NCBI RefSeq assembly: GCF_000478195.2
Contig: NZ_AUZM01000041.1
Location: 1-57,771 of the forward strand
Direction of reading: 5' to 3'
Origin: Lyngbya aestuarii BL J
GTDB lineage: Bacteria; Cyanobacteriota; Cyanobacteriia; Cyanobacteriales; Microcoleaceae
DNA length: 57,771 nucleotides
A model generated the notes under the pieces. That model saw only the letters and a list, made by a program, of their open reading frames with translations. It was not told the DNA's origin and made no database searches. Positions 1 through 9,527 of the stretch are shown here, in pieces. Positions within the stretch are counted from its first letter, which is position 1, and the number at the start of each line of letters is the position of its first letter. The translations under genes and the position numbers were made by a program.

Positions 1-3000
1 GAACAACCTTTTCAAGTTATTTATCGACAGGTGAACTTACCTTGGCAACAACAAGATTGGCGAAATTTGTCACCCGATGAACAGCAAGACTTATTAAAAA
101 ATCTGTTAAAAACCGATAGCCAACAAACGTTTAATCTGAAAAAACCTCCTCTCATTCGACTGAATTTAATACAACTAACTGACCAAACTTATAAACTGAT
201 TTGGACTCAACATCATTTGATTCTTGATGGTTGGTCTGCGGGATTAGTGATTAAAGAAGTGTTAGATGTTTATCAAGCCTTATCCGTTGGAAAACAGTTT
301 TCCTTACCGAAAATCCGTCCCTATGGCGAATATATTGCTTGGCTGTACAAACAAGATTTATCAACCGCTCAACAATTCTGGAAAGAACAATTAAAATGGT
401 TTACAACTCCGACATCTTTAAGAATAGAGAAAAATTTAAACTCTATTTCTCACGAAAACCAACCCGAAGAACAACAGGTAAAACTTTCTCAAACGACTAC
501 ATCAACATTACAATCATTTGCTCAAAAAAATCAACTGACTATAAACACCATTATTCAAGGTGCTTTTGCAATACTTTTGAGCCGTTATAGCGGTGAACAA
601 GATATTTTATTTGGTGCAACTTCTTCGGGTCGTCCGGTTGGGTTAACCGGAGTAGAATCAATGGTTGGGTTATTTATTAATACTCTACCTGTTAGAATCA
701 AAGTTCCCGGTCAAGCGGTTTTAATTTCTTGGTTAAAAGAACTCCAAAACCAACAATCTGAAGCGTTACAATATGAATACACCTCTTTATTAGAAATTCA
801 AAAATTGAGCGATATTCCAGCCGGTTTACCTTTGTTTAAAACCCTTTTAGTCTTTGAAAATTATCCGATAGATAAAACTTTAACACAACAAAATAAAAGC
901 CTAAAAATTCAAGAGGTAGATTCGGTTGAATGGACAAACTTTCCCCTAACAATATTAGTCGGACTGGGTTCCGAACTTTCGATTAAACTTAAATATTCTG
1001 GTCATCTTTTTGAACCGAAAACTATCGGCAGATTTTTAGAACATTTCTGCATATTACTCGAACAAATAATAGCAAATCCTCAGCAACCCTTGGGAGAATT
1101 GAACTTCTTAACCCCAACCGAACACAAACAGCTATTTATTGACTGGAATAACACTCAAATTGACCATCCGAAAACTTTAACTATACCCGAATTATTTCAA
1201 ACACAAGTTGAAAACACTCCCGATGCGATCGCACTGGTTTTTGAAGATCAATCTTTAACCTATCAAACTCTCAATTCTCAAGCCAATAAACTCGCACATT
1301 ATTTACAAAAACGGGGAATTACATCAGAATCTTTGGTGGGGGTTTGTGTCGAACGTTCTCCAGAAATGTTAATCGCAATTTTAGCCATTATCAAAGCCGG
1401 AGGCGCATACCTTCCTCTCGATCCCTCTTATCCCCAAGACAGATTAGAATTTGTCCTCAAAGATGCTTGCGTTTCTACTCTCCTCATTCAAGAAAATCTT
1501 TTAGATAAAATCTCGAATACCCAAGCAAATATTATAGTTTTCGACGACAATTTAAAAGCCAAAATTGCTCAACATCCATCCTCTAATCCTCCGAACACTA
1601 TCACCAACCAAAACAGCATTTATGTGATCTATACTTCCGGTTCAACGGGTAAACCGAAAGGAGTTATTAACACCCATCAAGGATTATGTAATCGCTTATT
1701 ATGGATGCAAAATACTTATCAATTAATGACCGGCGATCGCATTTTACAAAAAACACCTTTTAGCTTTGATGTCTCCGTGTGGGAATTCTTTTGGCCCTTG
1801 CTGAATGGCGCTTGTTTAGTAATGGCTAAACCCGAAGGTCACAAAGATAGTTATTATTTAGTAAAATCAATTATTAATCAACAGATTACCACACTACATT
1901 TTGTTCCGTCAATGCTGCAAGTATTCTTAGAAGAAAAGAACTTGAAACAGTGTAAATCAATCAAGCAAGTTTTCTGTAGCGGGGAAGCTTTAAGCATTGA
2001 ACTTAAAAACCAATTTTTTGAACAATTTGAAGCCAAATTACACAATCTTTATGGCCCCACAGAAGCCGCAATTGATGTCACAGCTTGGACGTGTATTCGT
2101 AATAATAACTTATCTACAGTTCCCATTGGTTATCCCATCGCAAATACTCAAATCTATGTGCTGGATTCTCATCTACAACCCGTCCCCGTTGGAGTACCCG
2201 GAGAATTACATATCGGCGGTATTGGACTGGCGCGAGGCTATTACAATCGTCCCGAATTAACGGCTGAAAAATTTATTCCCAATCCTTTTAATTCTCAACA
2301 AAAATCAGATCGTTTGTACAAAACAGGCGATTTAGTGCGATATCTTTCCGATGGAAAATTAGAGTATTTAGGAAGACTAGATTATCAAGTCAAAATTCGC
2401 GGACAGAGAATAGAATTAGGAGAGATAGAAGCGGTATTACAACAACACCCAAAAATCAAATCCTGTCGAGTAATCGCTCAGAATAATCGCCTAAACGATC
2501 AATATATTGTGGCTTATATCATTTTACCAGAAAAACCGAGTCAACCCGAAAATTTACATCAAAAACTACATAATTTTTTAGCAGAAAAATTACCAGAATA
2601 CATGATTCCCAGTCATTTCATCACTTTAGATGACTTTCCTTTAACTCCCAGTGGAAAACTCGATCAACAGTCACTTCCTAAAGCTGAAAACCCCAATCAA
2701 AGAATATCAGTGTATGTTCCACCTCAGAACCCAATAGAAGAAAAAATAGTTACAATTTGGCAAGACGTTCTAAAAATAGAAAAAATCGGAATACACGATA
2801 ACTTTTTTGAACTCGGAGGACATTCATTGCTGGCAACTCGGGTTAATTCTCGTTTGCGAGAAACCTTTGAAATGGATATTCCTTTACGCACTCTATTTGA
2901 AAAACCGACAGTCTCCAGTTTAGCCCAACGAATTTCTACCATGCAAATGACAATTCAGCAGTTTTCACAGCCTTCTACGGTTCAAGAAGAAACTCGAAAA

Positions 3001-3015
3001 GAAATGGAAATTTAG
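1..3015 (+). CDS. Non-ribosomal peptide synthetase, terminal C-A-PCP module (5' partial)
   Basis: This is the last module of a non-ribosomal peptide synthetase, which adds one amino acid to a growing peptide in the cytoplasm. The frame is open from base 1, so the N-terminus lies outside the window and the GTG at 31 is not a real start. The condensation domain has its catalytic motif HHLILDG at 211-231. The adenylation domain follows (about 1180-2700) with the ATP loop TSGSTGKPKG near 1633 and YGPTEAAID near 2049. The pocket residues I read are D-V-W-H-F-S-L-I-D plus the invariant K, the known serine code. The carrier domain has GGHSLLATRV with the phosphopantetheine serine at about 2824. The protein ends some 60 residues later without thioesterase, reductase or epimerase. 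Inference: either chain release is encoded elsewhere, or the next module is another protein. Family call is very secure; serine specificity is likely. Confidence 0.95.
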   Translation, partial: EQPFQVIYRQVNLPWQQQDWRNLSPDEQQDLLKNLLKTDSQQTFNLKKPPLIRLNLIQLTDQTYKLIWTQHHLILDGWSAGLVIKEVLDVYQALSVGKQFSLPKIRPYGEYIAWLYKQDLSTAQQFWKEQLKWFTTPTSLRIEKNLNSISHENQPEEQQVKLSQTTTSTLQSFAQKNQLTINTIIQGAFAILLSRYSGEQDILFGATSSGRPVGLTGVESMVGLFINTLPVRIKVPGQAVLISWLKELQNQQSEALQYEYTSLLEIQKLSDIPAGLPLFKTLLVFENYPIDKTLTQQNKSLKIQEVDSVEWTNFPLTILVGLGSELSIKLKYSGHLFEPKTIGRFLEHFCILLEQIIANPQQPLGELNFLTPTEHKQLFIDWNNTQIDHPKTLTIPELFQTQVENTPDAIALVFEDQSLTYQTLNSQANKLAHYLQKRGITSESLVGVCVERSPEMLIAILAIIKAGGAYLPLDPSYPQDRLEFVLKDACVSTLLIQENLLDKISNTQANIIVFDDNLKAKIAQHPSSNPPNTITNQNSIYVIYTSGSTGKPKGVINTHQGLCNRLLWMQNTYQLMTGDRILQKTPFSFDVSVWEFFWPLLNGACLVMAKPEGHKDSYYLVKSIINQQITTLHFVPSMLQVFLEEKNLKQCKSIKQVFCSGEALSIELKNQFFEQFEAKLHNLYGPTEAAIDVTAWTCIRNNNLSTVPIGYPIANTQIYVLDSHLQPVPVGVPGELHIGGIGLARGYYNRPELTAEKFIPNPFNSQQKSDRLYKTGDLVRYLSDGKLEYLGRLDYQVKIRGQRIELGEIEAVLQQHPKIKSCRVIAQNNRLNDQYIVAYIILPEKPSQPENLHQKLHNFLAEKLPEYMIPSHFITLDDFPLTPSGKLDQQSLPKAENPNQRISVYVPPQNPIEEKIVTIWQDVLKIEKIGIHDNFFELGGHSLLATRVNSRLRETFEMDIPLRTLFEKPTVSSLAQRISTMQMTIQQFSQPSTVQEETRKEMEI

Positions 3016-3035
3016 TAGGTTACTTAATATGAGTT

Positions 3036-3060
3036 CCCCCTCACCAGCTTGGAAAGGGGG
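3036..3060 (+). terminator. Terminator-like hairpin after the peptide synthetase
   Basis: CCCCCT at 3036-3041 pairs with AGGGGG at 3055-3060, 20 bp after the synthetase stop. No strong T-run follows, so it may instead be a copy of the C-rich/G-rich intergenic repeat also seen at 34046-34074. Confidence 0.4.
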
Positions 3061-3165
3061 TTAAAGGGAGAAATTAAAACGCTACGCACTGAGAGGTTAG
3101 GACATTTCTCAATTCTGAAACCCTTTTACAGTTTCCTATTCCCTAACCCATAACGCGATCAAACC

Positions 3166-4476
3166 TTACATCGTCAAAGACTGAGGATTGGTTTCAATTA
3201 AGGTGGCTAAATCTTGCAAGAAAGCCGCAGCATCCGCCCCATAAATAATCCGATGATCGCAAGTAATATTAACCTGCATTTGCCGCTTAACACCCATCAT
3301 TCCGTCATCTGTCGCCACCACTTGCGGACGAGAAGCGCCAATTGCCAAAATCGAACCTTGACCAGGGGGTAAAATCGCATCAAAGCGATCCACTCCAAAC
3401 ATCCCTAAGTTCGATAACGTGAATGTTCCGCTATTATATTCATCCGGTTGCAGTTGTTTCGCCCGTGAACGTTCGACCAAATCTTTCCAAGTGCGAGACA
3501 GCGAATAAATATCCATTTGATCCGCATTCTTCAACACCGGGGTAATCAGTCCGCCATCGGCCATTGCCACCGCCACAGCAATATTAATACTACTACTGTA
3601 TTGAATCCCCGACTCCACATAACTGGCATTTACTAATGGATGCTTCTGCAACGTTACCGCCACCGCCTTCGCCAACAGTGCCGTCATCGTCACACCTTTA
3701 GGCTTGATTTGCTTATAAAGCGCATCTAAACTGTTTGTGGTGATCGTATACCCCACATGGAACGAAGGCACTTGCAGACTCGCCATCATATTTCGCACCA
3801 CTGCATTTTGCAGCGAGTTCATTTGAGCGACCTGACCCGGTGCTGCCGCTTGAGCGGGTTGAGGTGCAGGAGCGGGTGCGGGTTGCATCTGAGGCTGATG
3901 AGACACTCCAGGAGAAGAAGGAGCCGGAGTTGGTTGTTTTTGAGCCGTCTGAGACGATTTACCTGCCGCAGCTTCCACATCTTCGGCGACAATTCGACCA
4001 TGAGGGCCAGAACCATTGAGTTTACTCAAATCAACCTTTAACTCTTTCGCCCGTTTCCGAGCGCGAGGAGACACCACAATACGACCATTGCGACGGCTAG
4101 GACTTTGAGCCGTTGTCGTGGCGGAGGCGGAGGCGGCTACAGGTTCAGGAGCAGGTGTCGGGGCTTGAGCCGGACTCGGAGTCGATGCAGCACTACCACT
4201 ACTCGGGGCTTGCTGTTTCGCCTCCTCAATTTCGGCTTCTGTTTCCGCAATCAAAGCAATCGTATTACCCACGGCGGCCATTTCACCTTCGGGTACGAGA
4301 ATCGTCGCCAAATAGCCCGAATAGAAGGCTTCTACATCCATATCTGCCTTATCGGACTCCACGACCAAGACAGTTTCTCCTTTCTCAACTTGATCGCCAG
4401 GAGCTTTTTGCCATGAAACAATTTTACCCTCTGTCATGGTTGAACTTAGGGCAGGCATGAAAACTTCGTGAATCAT
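3166..4476 (-). CDS. pdhC: Pyruvate dehydrogenase E2, dihydrolipoamide acetyltransferase
   Basis: Transfers the acetyl group from E1-bound hydroxyethyl-TPP, via lipoate, to coenzyme A in the pyruvate dehydrogenase complex. The 436 residues show a lipoyl domain (1-80) with the modified lysine K43 in ESDKADMDVE, then an Ala/Pro-rich swinging linker. An E3/E1-binding domain follows (about 133-170, VVSPRARKRAKEL to GPHGRIVAEDV), then a second linker and the catalytic domain (about 215-436). The active-site histidine is H408 in CDHRIIYG. Tyr412 stands where most E2 proteins have Asp (HxxxDG), and I recall the same variant in other cyanobacterial E2 proteins. Start: ATG directly followed by the lipoyl fold. 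It stands alone, with no E1 or E3 gene beside it, as is usual in cyanobacteria. Confidence 0.95.
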   Translation of the reverse strand: MIHEVFMPALSSTMTEGKIVSWQKAPGDQVEKGETVLVVESDKADMDVEAFYSGYLATILVPEGEMAAVGNTIALIAETEAEIEEAKQQAPSSGSAASTPSPAQAPTPAPEPVAASASATTTAQSPSRRNGRIVVSPRARKRAKELKVDLSKLNGSGPHGRIVAEDVEAAAGKSSQTAQKQPTPAPSSPGVSHQPQMQPAPAPAPQPAQAAAPGQVAQMNSLQNAVVRNMMASLQVPSFHVGYTITTNSLDALYKQIKPKGVTMTALLAKAVAVTLQKHPLVNASYVESGIQYSSSINIAVAVAMADGGLITPVLKNADQMDIYSLSRTWKDLVERSRAKQLQPDEYNSGTFTLSNLGMFGVDRFDAILPPGQGSILAIGASRPQVVATDDGMMGVKRQMQVNITCDHRIIYGADAAAFLQDLATLIETNPQSLTM

Positions 4477-4811
4477 AGGTGTGTGGTGTTCTAGATAGTT
4501 AAACTAGGAGCAGGGAAAAATTTTCAAGGGGTGCGCTCAGTTTGTTGTCAGATGAAAACCCAACTCTCAGCACTGAGAAACCGATCTTGCGATCGCAGAA
4601 CAGATTAAGTCCAGACATTTGATGCAACGTCTGATGCAACGTCTCTACAGTCCACCTCAACTGAGACTAAGGTACTGAGTAAAACAGATTGAGTCAAACC
4701 GATCTTTTGACCGCAGAACGGATGGGCGTTAACGCCTCCTCAGACGAATAAATCTATTCTGCCTAGTCTAAAGTGAATCCGTTCGCGCTCTATCTGTTGT
4801 CGTCAATTGAA
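4477..4811. other. Intergenic region with imperfect direct repeats
   Basis: No gene seen. It holds a 12-bp perfect tandem repeat (TGATGCAACGTC twice, 4620-4643). It also holds two copies of a roughly 28-bp imperfect direct repeat, AAACCGATCTT-(5 nt)-CGCAGAAC(A/G)GAT, at about 4578-4605 and 4696-4723. The first copy contains a HIP1 octamer in the 5-nt variable part. Confidence 0.7.
4620..4643. repeat. 12-bp tandem duplication
   Basis: TGATGCAACGTC occurs twice head to tail with no mismatch, upstream of the E2 gene. It may be a replication slippage product or a duplicated binding site; the sequence cannot tell which. Confidence 0.7.
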
Positions 4812-5261
4812 TTAAATCTCGCCGCGAATATCTTCAATTACGCCATCGCGCAACAAGACTTCGACCTGCATTTTCTGAATGAGATTATCACCCTTTGCTA
4901 CTGCAAATACACTTTCAATTTGCCCCTGACTCACTTCTTGTTCAAGTTCAAAAGTTTGAATTTGTTGCAGTTGTTGTAAGCTCTGATTTTTTTGATCAAG
5001 AAACTTACTTTTCTGCTCATTAATCTGAAGTTGAATACTCTCAATTTGCTGCATTACTTCCGGGCCAGGAGGCTGAATTGTCTGTTTTTTTAATTCACCA
5101 ATCGCCCGTTGTCCTTGCATTTCGAGCTGCTGCAACTGACTATCGAGTTGGTTAATTTGAGCTTGAAGTTGCTGTTGAGCTTCTTCTTTCCAGCGAGGGG
5201 TAACAATCGCTTTGATATTAATTGCTCGTTTGAGAAGAAGTTGATTGTTCGAGATATCCAT
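4812..5261 (-). CDS. YlqD family protein
   Basis: A 149-residue protein matching the YlqD family, whose function is unknown. It begins with a short hydrophobic-basic strand region (LLLKRAINIKAIVTPRWKEEAQ). The middle is a long Gln-rich coiled coil (about 25-110) built from heptads such as QLDSQLQQLEMQGQ. The C-terminal segment (about 115-149, SVFAVAKGDNLIQKMQVEVLLRDG) looks like a small beta fold. No signal peptide or membrane segment is seen, so it is probably cytoplasmic. It stands alone between two intergenic regions of more than 300 bp. The family call rests on overall pattern and length; the role is unknown. Confidence 0.8.
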   Translation of the reverse strand: MDISNNQLLLKRAINIKAIVTPRWKEEAQQQLQAQINQLDSQLQQLEMQGQRAIGELKKQTIQPPGPEVMQQIESIQLQINEQKSKFLDQKNQSLQQLQQIQTFELEQEVSQGQIESVFAVAKGDNLIQKMQVEVLLRDGVIEDIRGEI

Positions 5262-5712
5262 GAGTATGTTGCCTGTCTATTGTCCTTATCCCACGAATTG
5301 ATTCTCTACCTATCGGGTCAACTTAGTAATGGCTTCGGTGAAGCCTCACGGGATGTTAAGCCCTACCCTGATATGATCCTCGACTTTGCGTGGTTTTTGC
5401 GATGTGCTATGAGGTGTCATTGATCACGGATAGTCACTCGAAAAACAGATTCGCTTCCTTCTAGGCAGTAAACATTTATCTGTCCTATCGTCAGTGTCAG
5501 CCGTTTTTCAATCTAAATATCCGTTTTGATCGGGAGTATAAACGTTCAGTCAGAACGTAGGTGCAGTTGTCAGGGATGAACCGTCAGTTGCCTGTAGTCA
5601 AGGGAAAAAGCGCTTTTGTGTGAGACTCTAACCTCAGAGACAACAAGACTCAGCCCTATTGACATTGGGGACTCCCAACTGCTGACAACTTACAATTGAT
5701 CCCTGACACAGC
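5262..5712. other. Intergenic region, nothing recognised
   Basis: No credible coding frame, RNA gene or strong hairpin was seen between the YlqD gene and the acyl-ligase gene. Both neighbours are on the minus strand, so it should hold the YlqD promoter. Confidence 0.5.
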
Positions 5713-7659
5713 TTAATACATTGCGTTAATCATATCGCGGTAACGTTCCATTACGACAGGACGCTTGATCTTCAGAGTTTGAGTCAGCATTCCATTTTCC
5801 ATCGTGAAGGGTTCCAAAATCAAGCGAAACGGCCCGATTCGATCATCAACCCGATAACTCGGACGGTTTTTCACCTCTCGGTTTAACTCTTTACGGAATA
5901 AATCCTGAACCGGAGCGCTTTCGAGATCCAATCCTTCACCGTCATTGACTAACTCAGAATGGGGTAATTTCAGCTTCAGATTTTGACTAGCTGCCCATTT
6001 TTCCAACCCCTCAAAGTTCGGCACAATTAACGCACCCAAGACTTTTTGATCTTGACCCACCAAAATCATTTGGTCAATATACGGACTGCGAACACAAGCA
6101 TCTTCAATCGGTTGCGGTTCAATATTCTCCCCATTACTCAAGACAATCGTATCCTTGGCTCGCCCCGTCAACACCAAATCATTTTGTCGGCTTAACCAAC
6201 CAATATCTCCAGTATTAAACCATCCCTCGGGATCAATCGCTTTCGCCGTCGCTTCTGGGTTCTCAAAATACCCCTTCATAATCTGTGGCCCTCGTGCCAA
6301 CACCAAACCCTTTTCGAGTCGAGAAAGCACTCGCCGAGTTTCGAGATCAACGATGCGAATTTCAGTTTGAGGAATCGGTTTTCCGGCTGATCCTCGCAGG
6401 TTATGGTTTGGACGCCGAGCCGTTAACACCGGAGAAGTCTCTGTTAACCCATATCCCACCAGCAAATCAACCCCGACAATCTCATAAAACGTCTCTAGGT
6501 GCATCGCTAGAGAACCCCCCCCACTAATCGCAAATTTAAACATCCCTCCGGTAGCCGCTCGAATTTTTTGATAAACTAACCGATCCGCTAACTGATGTAA
6601 GGGAGTCAACAGCAGCATTTTTAGACGAGCGATCGCTTTTTGCATTCCCCCAGGCGATTGCCCATCGAGGGTTAATCCTTGAACAACTCGACGGGCTAAT
6701 ACATACTGTTCACTGACGCTAAAACAGAACTTGGCAATCTTTTGACGACTGGCAGGTTGTTCGCCTAATTGCTTTTGAGCGGCTTCATAAATCGATTCCC
6801 AAATCCGGGGAACACTGGTCATATAACGGGGCTTAAATTCTTTGAGATCTCGCTTAAAATAGCGAATACTACTATAAACCTGAGTACAGCCTCGCGACAG
6901 CAAGAAATATTGTCCGATGCGTCCGAAGCTATGCCAAGTCGGGAGTAAACTCAAAACATTGTCTCCGATTTCCGGTTGTACAACATCGGGAATGGTATTG
7001 AGTTGATGCACTAAATTACCATGAGTTAACATCACTCCTTTCGGTTTGCCTGTCGTTCCCGAAGTGTAGAGTAATGTCGCTAAACTCTGTTGACCATAAA
7101 CCGCAGGTCTTCTGAGGGTAAAATCTCCACCATGATTGAGGAGTTGGGTAAAGTTCAGTACGGGTAAAGTTGGAATTTCACTAGAGTCGGGTTCTTCATC
7201 CGACAACAATATAATAAACTTGATCGGCAGATCTTCAATACTCGATCGCAGACGCTTGAGTAAACTGAGATCGGTAACCACTAACCCCACACTACCGCTA
7301 TCTTTGAGGATATAAACTAACTCAGCCGGATCAGCCGTTGCCCCTCGTACCACATCAGCCGCCCCTGCGGTCATAATTCCTTGATCGGCGATGATCCAAC
7401 GGGGACTATCATCTGCAAATAAGGCAATACGAGTCGGTAAGGCTTCTTCATGAACTGCTTCTACTCCTAAAGTTTGCAGTCCGGCGGCAAATTGTTGAAT
7501 CTGAAGCCACAAATCACTATAACTGAGGATGACTTCGGGTTGACAGTGGGGATCATGCAGGGCGATCCCTTGACCCGCTTTTTTGGCTAAAATTGGCCAG
7601 ATTTCAGGCAAGGCGCTAATCGAAGTATAGTTGAGATCAGATGAGGAGGATTTATTCAT
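5713..7659 (-). CDS. aas: Long-chain acyl-ACP/acyl-CoA synthetase (AMP-forming)
   Basis: Activates free fatty acids through an acyl-adenylate. In cyanobacteria the single homologue (Aas) loads them on acyl carrier protein and recycles fatty acids released from membranes. The 648 residues carry the AMP-binding P-loop LLYTSGTTGKPKGV at 197-209 and the A5-type motif VGYGLTETSPV. They also carry the acyl-binding GYFENPEATAKAIDPEGWF-NTGD segment and the C-terminal hinge LTGRAKDTIVLSNGENIEP. The spacing is that of long-chain ligases, longer than peptide synthetase A domains. There is no signal peptide. Start ATG is followed by a Ser-rich leader. ACP rather than CoA as acceptor is inferred from cyanobacterial physiology, not visible in the sequence. 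Confidence 0.9.
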   Translation of the reverse strand: MNKSSSSDLNYTSISALPEIWPILAKKAGQGIALHDPHCQPEVILSYSDLWLQIQQFAAGLQTLGVEAVHEEALPTRIALFADDSPRWIIADQGIMTAGAADVVRGATADPAELVYILKDSGSVGLVVTDLSLLKRLRSSIEDLPIKFIILLSDEEPDSSEIPTLPVLNFTQLLNHGGDFTLRRPAVYGQQSLATLLYTSGTTGKPKGVMLTHGNLVHQLNTIPDVVQPEIGDNVLSLLPTWHSFGRIGQYFLLSRGCTQVYSSIRYFKRDLKEFKPRYMTSVPRIWESIYEAAQKQLGEQPASRQKIAKFCFSVSEQYVLARRVVQGLTLDGQSPGGMQKAIARLKMLLLTPLHQLADRLVYQKIRAATGGMFKFAISGGGSLAMHLETFYEIVGVDLLVGYGLTETSPVLTARRPNHNLRGSAGKPIPQTEIRIVDLETRRVLSRLEKGLVLARGPQIMKGYFENPEATAKAIDPEGWFNTGDIGWLSRQNDLVLTGRAKDTIVLSNGENIEPQPIEDACVRSPYIDQMILVGQDQKVLGALIVPNFEGLEKWAASQNLKLKLPHSELVNDGEGLDLESAPVQDLFRKELNREVKNRPSYRVDDRIGPFRLILEPFTMENGMLTQTLKIKRPVVMERYRDMINAMY

Positions 7660-7840
7660 AGAGACTGTTTGTAATAGATAAGTTGATTTCGCAGGTCTGT
7701 CGTCAGGAGTTAGGAATTCAAATTTAGACTCAAAGAATTGGCTTGTCTTGAGTAGGCAATTGACAATTCCAGTCTTCCTTTCAACTATCCTATCTCTACT
7801 CTCAGATCAGTCTTAACCCGAACAGACAGATTTTTGGCTG

Positions 7841-9181
7841 TCAGTCTGTTTGGGCATCAAATCTCAAGGCTTGGCCTCGGACTTCGGTGTTTAACTGACC
7901 TCGATCATAAACCACTTGACCCCCCACCATTGTCACAACAGCCCATCCGGTAAGGTTCCAGCCTTCAAACGGACTCCAACCACATTTTGTTAACAGTTGT
8001 TCGGCTAAAACGGGACGATAGGTGTTTAAATCAACTAATACTAAATCTGCATCATAACCCGGAGCGATCGCCCCTTTATTGGGTATTTTATAATGTTTGG
8101 CAACCGCTGTAGACATCCAGTTAGACACTTGAGCGATTGTACAACGTCCCTGTTCTGCTTGAGTTAACATTAAGGCTAATGAGGTCTCAACTCCGGGCAT
8201 TCCCGAAGGGGAATTGGGATAGGTTTGGGCTTTTTCTTCGAGGGTATGGGGAGCGTGATCGGTGGCGATAAAATCAATCACTCCATCCTGTAAGGCTTGC
8301 CATAAGATTTGATTGTCTTGGGGCGATCGCAAGGGGGGATTCATTTGGGCTTTTGTGCCAATCTTTTCATAGGCGCTGGTATTGAGTAATAGGTGTTGGG
8401 GTGTGACTTCTGCGGTGATCCAGGCGGGTTTTTCTTGGCGTAAATATTCGGCTTCCTCTCCGGTGGAAAGATGTAAAATATGCAGTCTACGTTGATACTT
8501 TTTAGACAATTTACAGGCGAGTTTTGTCGCTGATAATGCGGCTTGATTATCTTGAATTTGAGAATGAATTGCTGGATCAGAAATCCCGGCAAATTCTTGA
8601 CGACGTTGGTTAATTCGAGCCTGATCTTCAGCATGAACGGCTATTAAGCGATCGCCTTGGGCAAAAATGGGTTCTAAAGCGGTTTCTTCATCGACTAAAA
8701 GCGGCCCTTTCATCGACCCCATAAAGATTTTAATCCCGCAGGTGGGATTCACCGTTAATAAATCCTCTAAATTTTCCCCCGTCGCCCCAATAAAAAAGCC
8801 ATAATTGACGAGACATTTTTGACTAGCTCGTTGTAACTTATCGGTTAAAGCGGCTTGATTTGTCGTTAGAGGGCGAGTATTCGGCATTTCCAAAAAAGAA
8901 GTCACACCTCCCTTTGCACAAGCACAACTGGCGGTAAATAAATCTTCTTTATGTTCTAACCCCGGTTCTCGGAAGTGAACTTGGGGGTCAATCACTCCCG
9001 GTAACAATGTCAACCCTTGAGCATTAATTTCTATCGTTTCGGCGGAATCTGAATCAACAGAAAGATTTGCCCCCACTTCAACAATTTGTGAACCTTGAAC
9101 CTTGACATCTCCTAACAAAAATTCACCAGTCGGGAGGAGAATTGTAGCTTGACGGATAAACAAATGAGTATGATTAGACAT
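7841..9181 (-). CDS. pyrC: Dihydroorotase (class I, QVH-type metal site)
   Basis: Cyclises carbamoyl-aspartate to dihydroorotate in pyrimidine synthesis. The 446 residues form an amidohydrolase barrel with the metal-site strand GVIDPQVHFREPG: the first His of the usual HxH is Gln67, while His69 and Arg71 are kept. It keeps the carboxylated-lysine segment GIKIFMGS (K151), the substrate loop MPNTRP, HAED (H183), HILHLST (H237) and ATDHAPHT (D308). The Gln variant is known in a branch of real dihydroorotases, so I expect activity. The gene stands alone on the minus strand. A more diverged paralogue lies about 6.4 kb away at 15611-16936. Allantoinase or dihydropyrimidinase are less likely, given the MPNTRP loop and the genomic setting. 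Confidence 0.9.
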   Translation of the reverse strand: MSNHTHLFIRQATILLPTGEFLLGDVKVQGSQIVEVGANLSVDSDSAETIEINAQGLTLLPGVIDPQVHFREPGLEHKEDLFTASCACAKGGVTSFLEMPNTRPLTTNQAALTDKLQRASQKCLVNYGFFIGATGENLEDLLTVNPTCGIKIFMGSMKGPLLVDEETALEPIFAQGDRLIAVHAEDQARINQRRQEFAGISDPAIHSQIQDNQAALSATKLACKLSKKYQRRLHILHLSTGEEAEYLRQEKPAWITAEVTPQHLLLNTSAYEKIGTKAQMNPPLRSPQDNQILWQALQDGVIDFIATDHAPHTLEEKAQTYPNSPSGMPGVETSLALMLTQAEQGRCTIAQVSNWMSTAVAKHYKIPNKGAIAPGYDADLVLVDLNTYRPVLAEQLLTKCGWSPFEGWNLTGWAVVTMVGGQVVYDRGQLNTEVRGQALRFDAQTD

Positions 9182-9527
9182 GGCTTTAAATAATCATCAG
9201 TAAATAGTGTAAGGGCAAGTCAAAGCAATTGATCAATTGCTGACCCGTAAACAGTGAACTGGAACCTTTGCAATCTGTTACAGTCAAGGGGCTATAGGCG
9301 ATCGCCTGATCAATTTGGTACGATGGACTACATCACCTAACTAGATTGAGGTGTACAAGAGACAATAAAGACGATTGGGTTTCTCAAGAAGCTATGCTGC
9401 GATTAAGTCCAGATTTCGACAAAGTGACAATTTCTGCACTATAATTCAAGGCACACCTCAAATTATTAATTTAGAGTTTCTTGTCCGCGATATCAACCTT
9501 TCTTAAAATTGCTTGCACATACGGCCT
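9182..9527. other. Divergent intergenic region between pyrC and lepB
   Basis: It contains an extended HIP1 palindrome GGCGATCGCC at 9297-9306 and must hold both outward promoters. No small gene is convincing; the only short frame with ATG (9393) has 16 codons. Confidence 0.6.

Noticed and set aside
3757-4460. Frames of 90-115 codons on the plus strand opposite the E2 linker
   Set aside because: They are Arg/Cys/His-rich shadows of the Ala/Pro-rich linker of the E2 gene, with no family features or ribosome binding site.
4773-4979. A 68-codon plus-strand frame over the YlqD gene
   Set aside because: Antisense shadow of the Gln-rich YlqD coding sequence.
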